Shown one piece after another: positions 62,665-64,000 of a DNA stretch of 64,000 nucleotides. The first letter of the stretch is position 1; every line of letters begins with the position of its first letter. The DNA is from Syntrophomonas palmitatica JCM 14374 (GTDB lineage: Bacteria > Bacillota > Syntrophomonadia > Syntrophomonadales > Syntrophomonadaceae), in NCBI RefSeq assembly GCF_001311885.1, contig NZ_BBCE01000011.1:32430-96429 (forward strand). The letters run 5' to 3'. The notes beneath the pieces were generated by a model that was given only the letters and a program-made list of their open reading frames with translations, did no database searches and was not told where the DNA came from. The translations under genes were made by a program, and so were the position numbers.

Positions 62665-63371
62665 CAGATTCCCCTCCCTTCATTAATATAGCTGCCAATT
62701 ACGCTAAAATCATGCATTAATACCAGGGTATGTGCGATTATATATTTACGATGACGTTCCAGGAGCTTTTCACTGCTGCCAAAACGCTGCTGCAGATCTT
62801 TTACGGGCAGGTTTTTTCTTGCCTGTAAGTATCGCAACAGTTCTTCGTCTCCGGCGATTAATCTCGCGATTTTATTGGCTTCACGGCGGGTTTTTGCCTG
62901 CTTAGGGCTCTGTTTCACCAGTTCTTGAAAATCTATATTATATACTTTCAGTAAAGCCTGTAATTGTTCAATTTCCTGTTGGCGGGCCAGTTCTTCAATA
63001 ATGTTTTCACAGGTTGTATCGTCTATGGGGTGTTGATACCTCTCACTTGAAAGTGAAATAGAGACTATTTTGCGTTTTTCCTTGCGTTTTTGATCCATTA
63101 TCCTGGTCCTGATTACCTGGCCTATAAAAGGAAGGATATTTCCCCGTGCCGGCTCATATTTTTCGAAAGCTTCCCATAAAGCAATCCTTGATGTACTGCT
63201 TTCTTCTGATCCTGTATCAAGATAATGACCGCAAACCCTTGAGGCGACTCTCATGCAGAATGGAAAAATCTCTTCATAGACATCATTTAGAGCATCAGCA
63301 TCACCATTTTTGTACCTGTTCCAGGCTTTCAAGGCTAATTCTTCCATTACCTGAGGCCGGGATTTATTCAC
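62664..63371 (-). CDS. sigI: RNA polymerase sigma factor SigI
   Basis: A 235-residue sigma factor of the SigI group, used in heat, cell-envelope or polysaccharide responses. Region 2 is ALWEAFEKYEPARGNILPFIGQVIRTRIMDQKRKEKRK; the C-terminal part has LEKHR-like LLERHRKYIIAHTLVLM typical of SigI. The start is GTG at 63371 with GGGAGGG six bases upstream; the longer frame to 63473 has no similarity. It forms an operon with rsgI. No SigI-type promoter was convincingly found. Confidence 0.92.
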   Translation of the reverse strand: MNKSRPQVMEELALKAWNRYKNGDADALNDVYEEIFPFCMRVASRVCGHYLDTGSEESSTSRIALWEAFEKYEPARGNILPFIGQVIRTRIMDQKRKEKRKIVSISLSSERYQHPIDDTTCENIIEELARQQEIEQLQALLKVYNIDFQELVKQSPKQAKTRREANKIARLIAGDEELLRYLQARKNLPVKDLQQRFGSSEKLLERHRKYIIAHTLVLMHDFSVIGSYINEGRGI

Positions 63372-63399
63372 ATTAATCCCTCCCAAAACAGCTAAGCGC

Positions 63400-63408
63400 A
63401 TTATATCA
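63400..63408 (-). promoter_or_regulatory. Extended -10 element upstream of sigI
   Basis: On the minus strand TGATATAAT carries a TG extension and a perfect TATAAT (63405-63400), about 30 bases before the sigI start. No clear -35 precedes it. A hairpin GGACGGC-TTAAT-GCCGTCC at 63432-63450 lies between it and the upstream gene, without a clear T run. Confidence 0.4.
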
Positions 63409-63488
63409 CAGGATAATGACCATAAGCCACAGGACGGCTTAATGCCGTCCCTGACAATACGCAATATCTTCACGAGGATGTCCTGGGA

Positions 63489-63992
63489 TTACTGTTCTAT
63501 CTCTGGAATCTGCTCATCATATACGGCTTCTCCCACAGCTGCAGGCGGAAGTACCTTTATCCATTTAATGCTGTTATCTTTGTTGCAAAATACTACTGCC
63601 TTGAGGCCTTCAACTTTTCCAGCCAGTAATTGCCCCAGGCGTCCTTTGAAGGAAATTACTGTATTTTTATCCGCCTTAAGAACAACTATTTTCCCAGCCT
63701 TCGTCTTAAAGGTGATTTCTAGTCCTGTTTCTATTTTTTTTACCGCTTGTATTGTTCCAGGTATGGCCGCTTGTTTTTTAATTTGTGCCTGGTCTTTCAC
63801 CTGCAGCCTTGCTTTTATCTCCTGTTTTTTTCCCTTTGCGACCTTTTCAATCTGCTGTACTCTAAGCTGTTGTGAGATCTTGCTTTTTACTCCGGCAGAC
63901 GGATTGGAATCCTTGTTATTTGCCATACCTGCCGCCGGGAGCATTAAAAGAATACTCATACCTAATACAATTGCAATCAATTTCTTTTTCAT
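63489..63992 (-). CDS. Secreted protein of unknown function
   Basis: A 167-residue protein with a clear signal peptide (MKKKLIAIVLGMSILLMLPAA, then a likely cleavage after GMA). The mature part is lysine- and glutamine-rich, then has a small beta-rich domain (PGTIQAVKKIETGLEITFKT, KIVVLKADKNTVISFKG). I do not recognise the family; the strand-rich part recalls DUF5666-type repeats. The ATG is at 63992, eight bases from the window edge. It lies 117 bases upstream of sigI on the same strand and might share its regulation. Confidence 0.7.
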   Translation of the reverse strand: MKKKLIAIVLGMSILLMLPAAGMANNKDSNPSAGVKSKISQQLRVQQIEKVAKGKKQEIKARLQVKDQAQIKKQAAIPGTIQAVKKIETGLEITFKTKAGKIVVLKADKNTVISFKGRLGQLLAGKVEGLKAVVFCNKDNSIKWIKVLPPAAVGEAVYDEQIPEIEQ

Positions 63993-64000
63993 CGATAACC

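Overview
The window reads as chromosome of an anaerobic, endospore-forming Firmicute (Clostridia). The support is a GerW/YtfJ sporulation protein, a SigI-RsgI pair, SepF, DivIVA and YlmC, a T-box in front of ileS, MurT-GatD, AddAB instead of RecBCD, flagellar rod genes with a sigma-28-like promoter, and metabolism based on formate and aldehydes (FdhD, MobB, a tungsten aldehyde:ferredoxin oxidoreductase operon). Overall style suggests a relative of Syntrophomonadaceae. That placement is inference; there is no rRNA or tRNA gene to test it.

Layout. 1-15.4 kb: the edge of a CBS-PAS sigma-54 activator, a DUF2225 protein, addBA, a small DMT-type membrane protein, a ZIP metal transporter, a DinG helicase, a DUF3343 protein and a thioesterase. 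15.5-18.3 kb: a 3D-domain lipoprotein, fdhD-mobB (molybdenum/tungsten cofactor and formate dehydrogenase maturation) and a Fic AMP-transferase. 18.4-30.6 kb: a complete type I-C CRISPR-Cas locus on the minus strand (cas3-cas5c-cas8c-cas7c-cas4-cas1-cas2, leader, 61 repeats and 60 spacers). 30.9-34.8 kb: AOR, a flavin oxidoreductase and a polyferredoxin. 35-40.7 kb: terpene and cell-wall genes (C35-type terpene synthase, polyprenyl synthase, GatD, MurT, a GT4 glycosyltransferase). 40.8-46.3 kb: a DksA-like protein, a PFL/UPF0210 protein with its ACT partner, and T-box plus ileS. 46.5-59.5 kb: a chemotaxis receptor, nth, an EamA transporter, an MBL hydrolase, then a division and housekeeping block (DUF167, divIVA, U32 peptidase, yggT, proC, sepF, yggS, PAS kinase and response regulator, pgeF, nrdR, ylmC). 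59.6-64 kb: flgG, a rod-binding protein, gerW, rsgI, sigI and a secreted protein.

The most important caution is that eleven otherwise ordinary genes, many of them housekeeping, are interrupted by thirteen apparent single-base shifts. Almost all sit in short homopolymers, typically GGG or CCC read as GG or CC. Restoring one base each time gives proteins of normal family length. Four CRISPR repeats lack the same kind of base. I therefore annotate these as single genes and regard uncorrected sequencing indels as the likeliest cause. The CRISPR system should not be called degenerate on this evidence.

I found no convincing wholly new system. The most unusual points are a perfect 34-bp-arm intergenic palindrome, a dispersed intergenic motif around ATCTGTGGTTAAT, a GGA-rich structured leader in front of flgG, a repeat-like leader/array junction, paired palindromes upstream of cas3, and a Fic gene with its own promoter against the trailer end of the CRISPR array.
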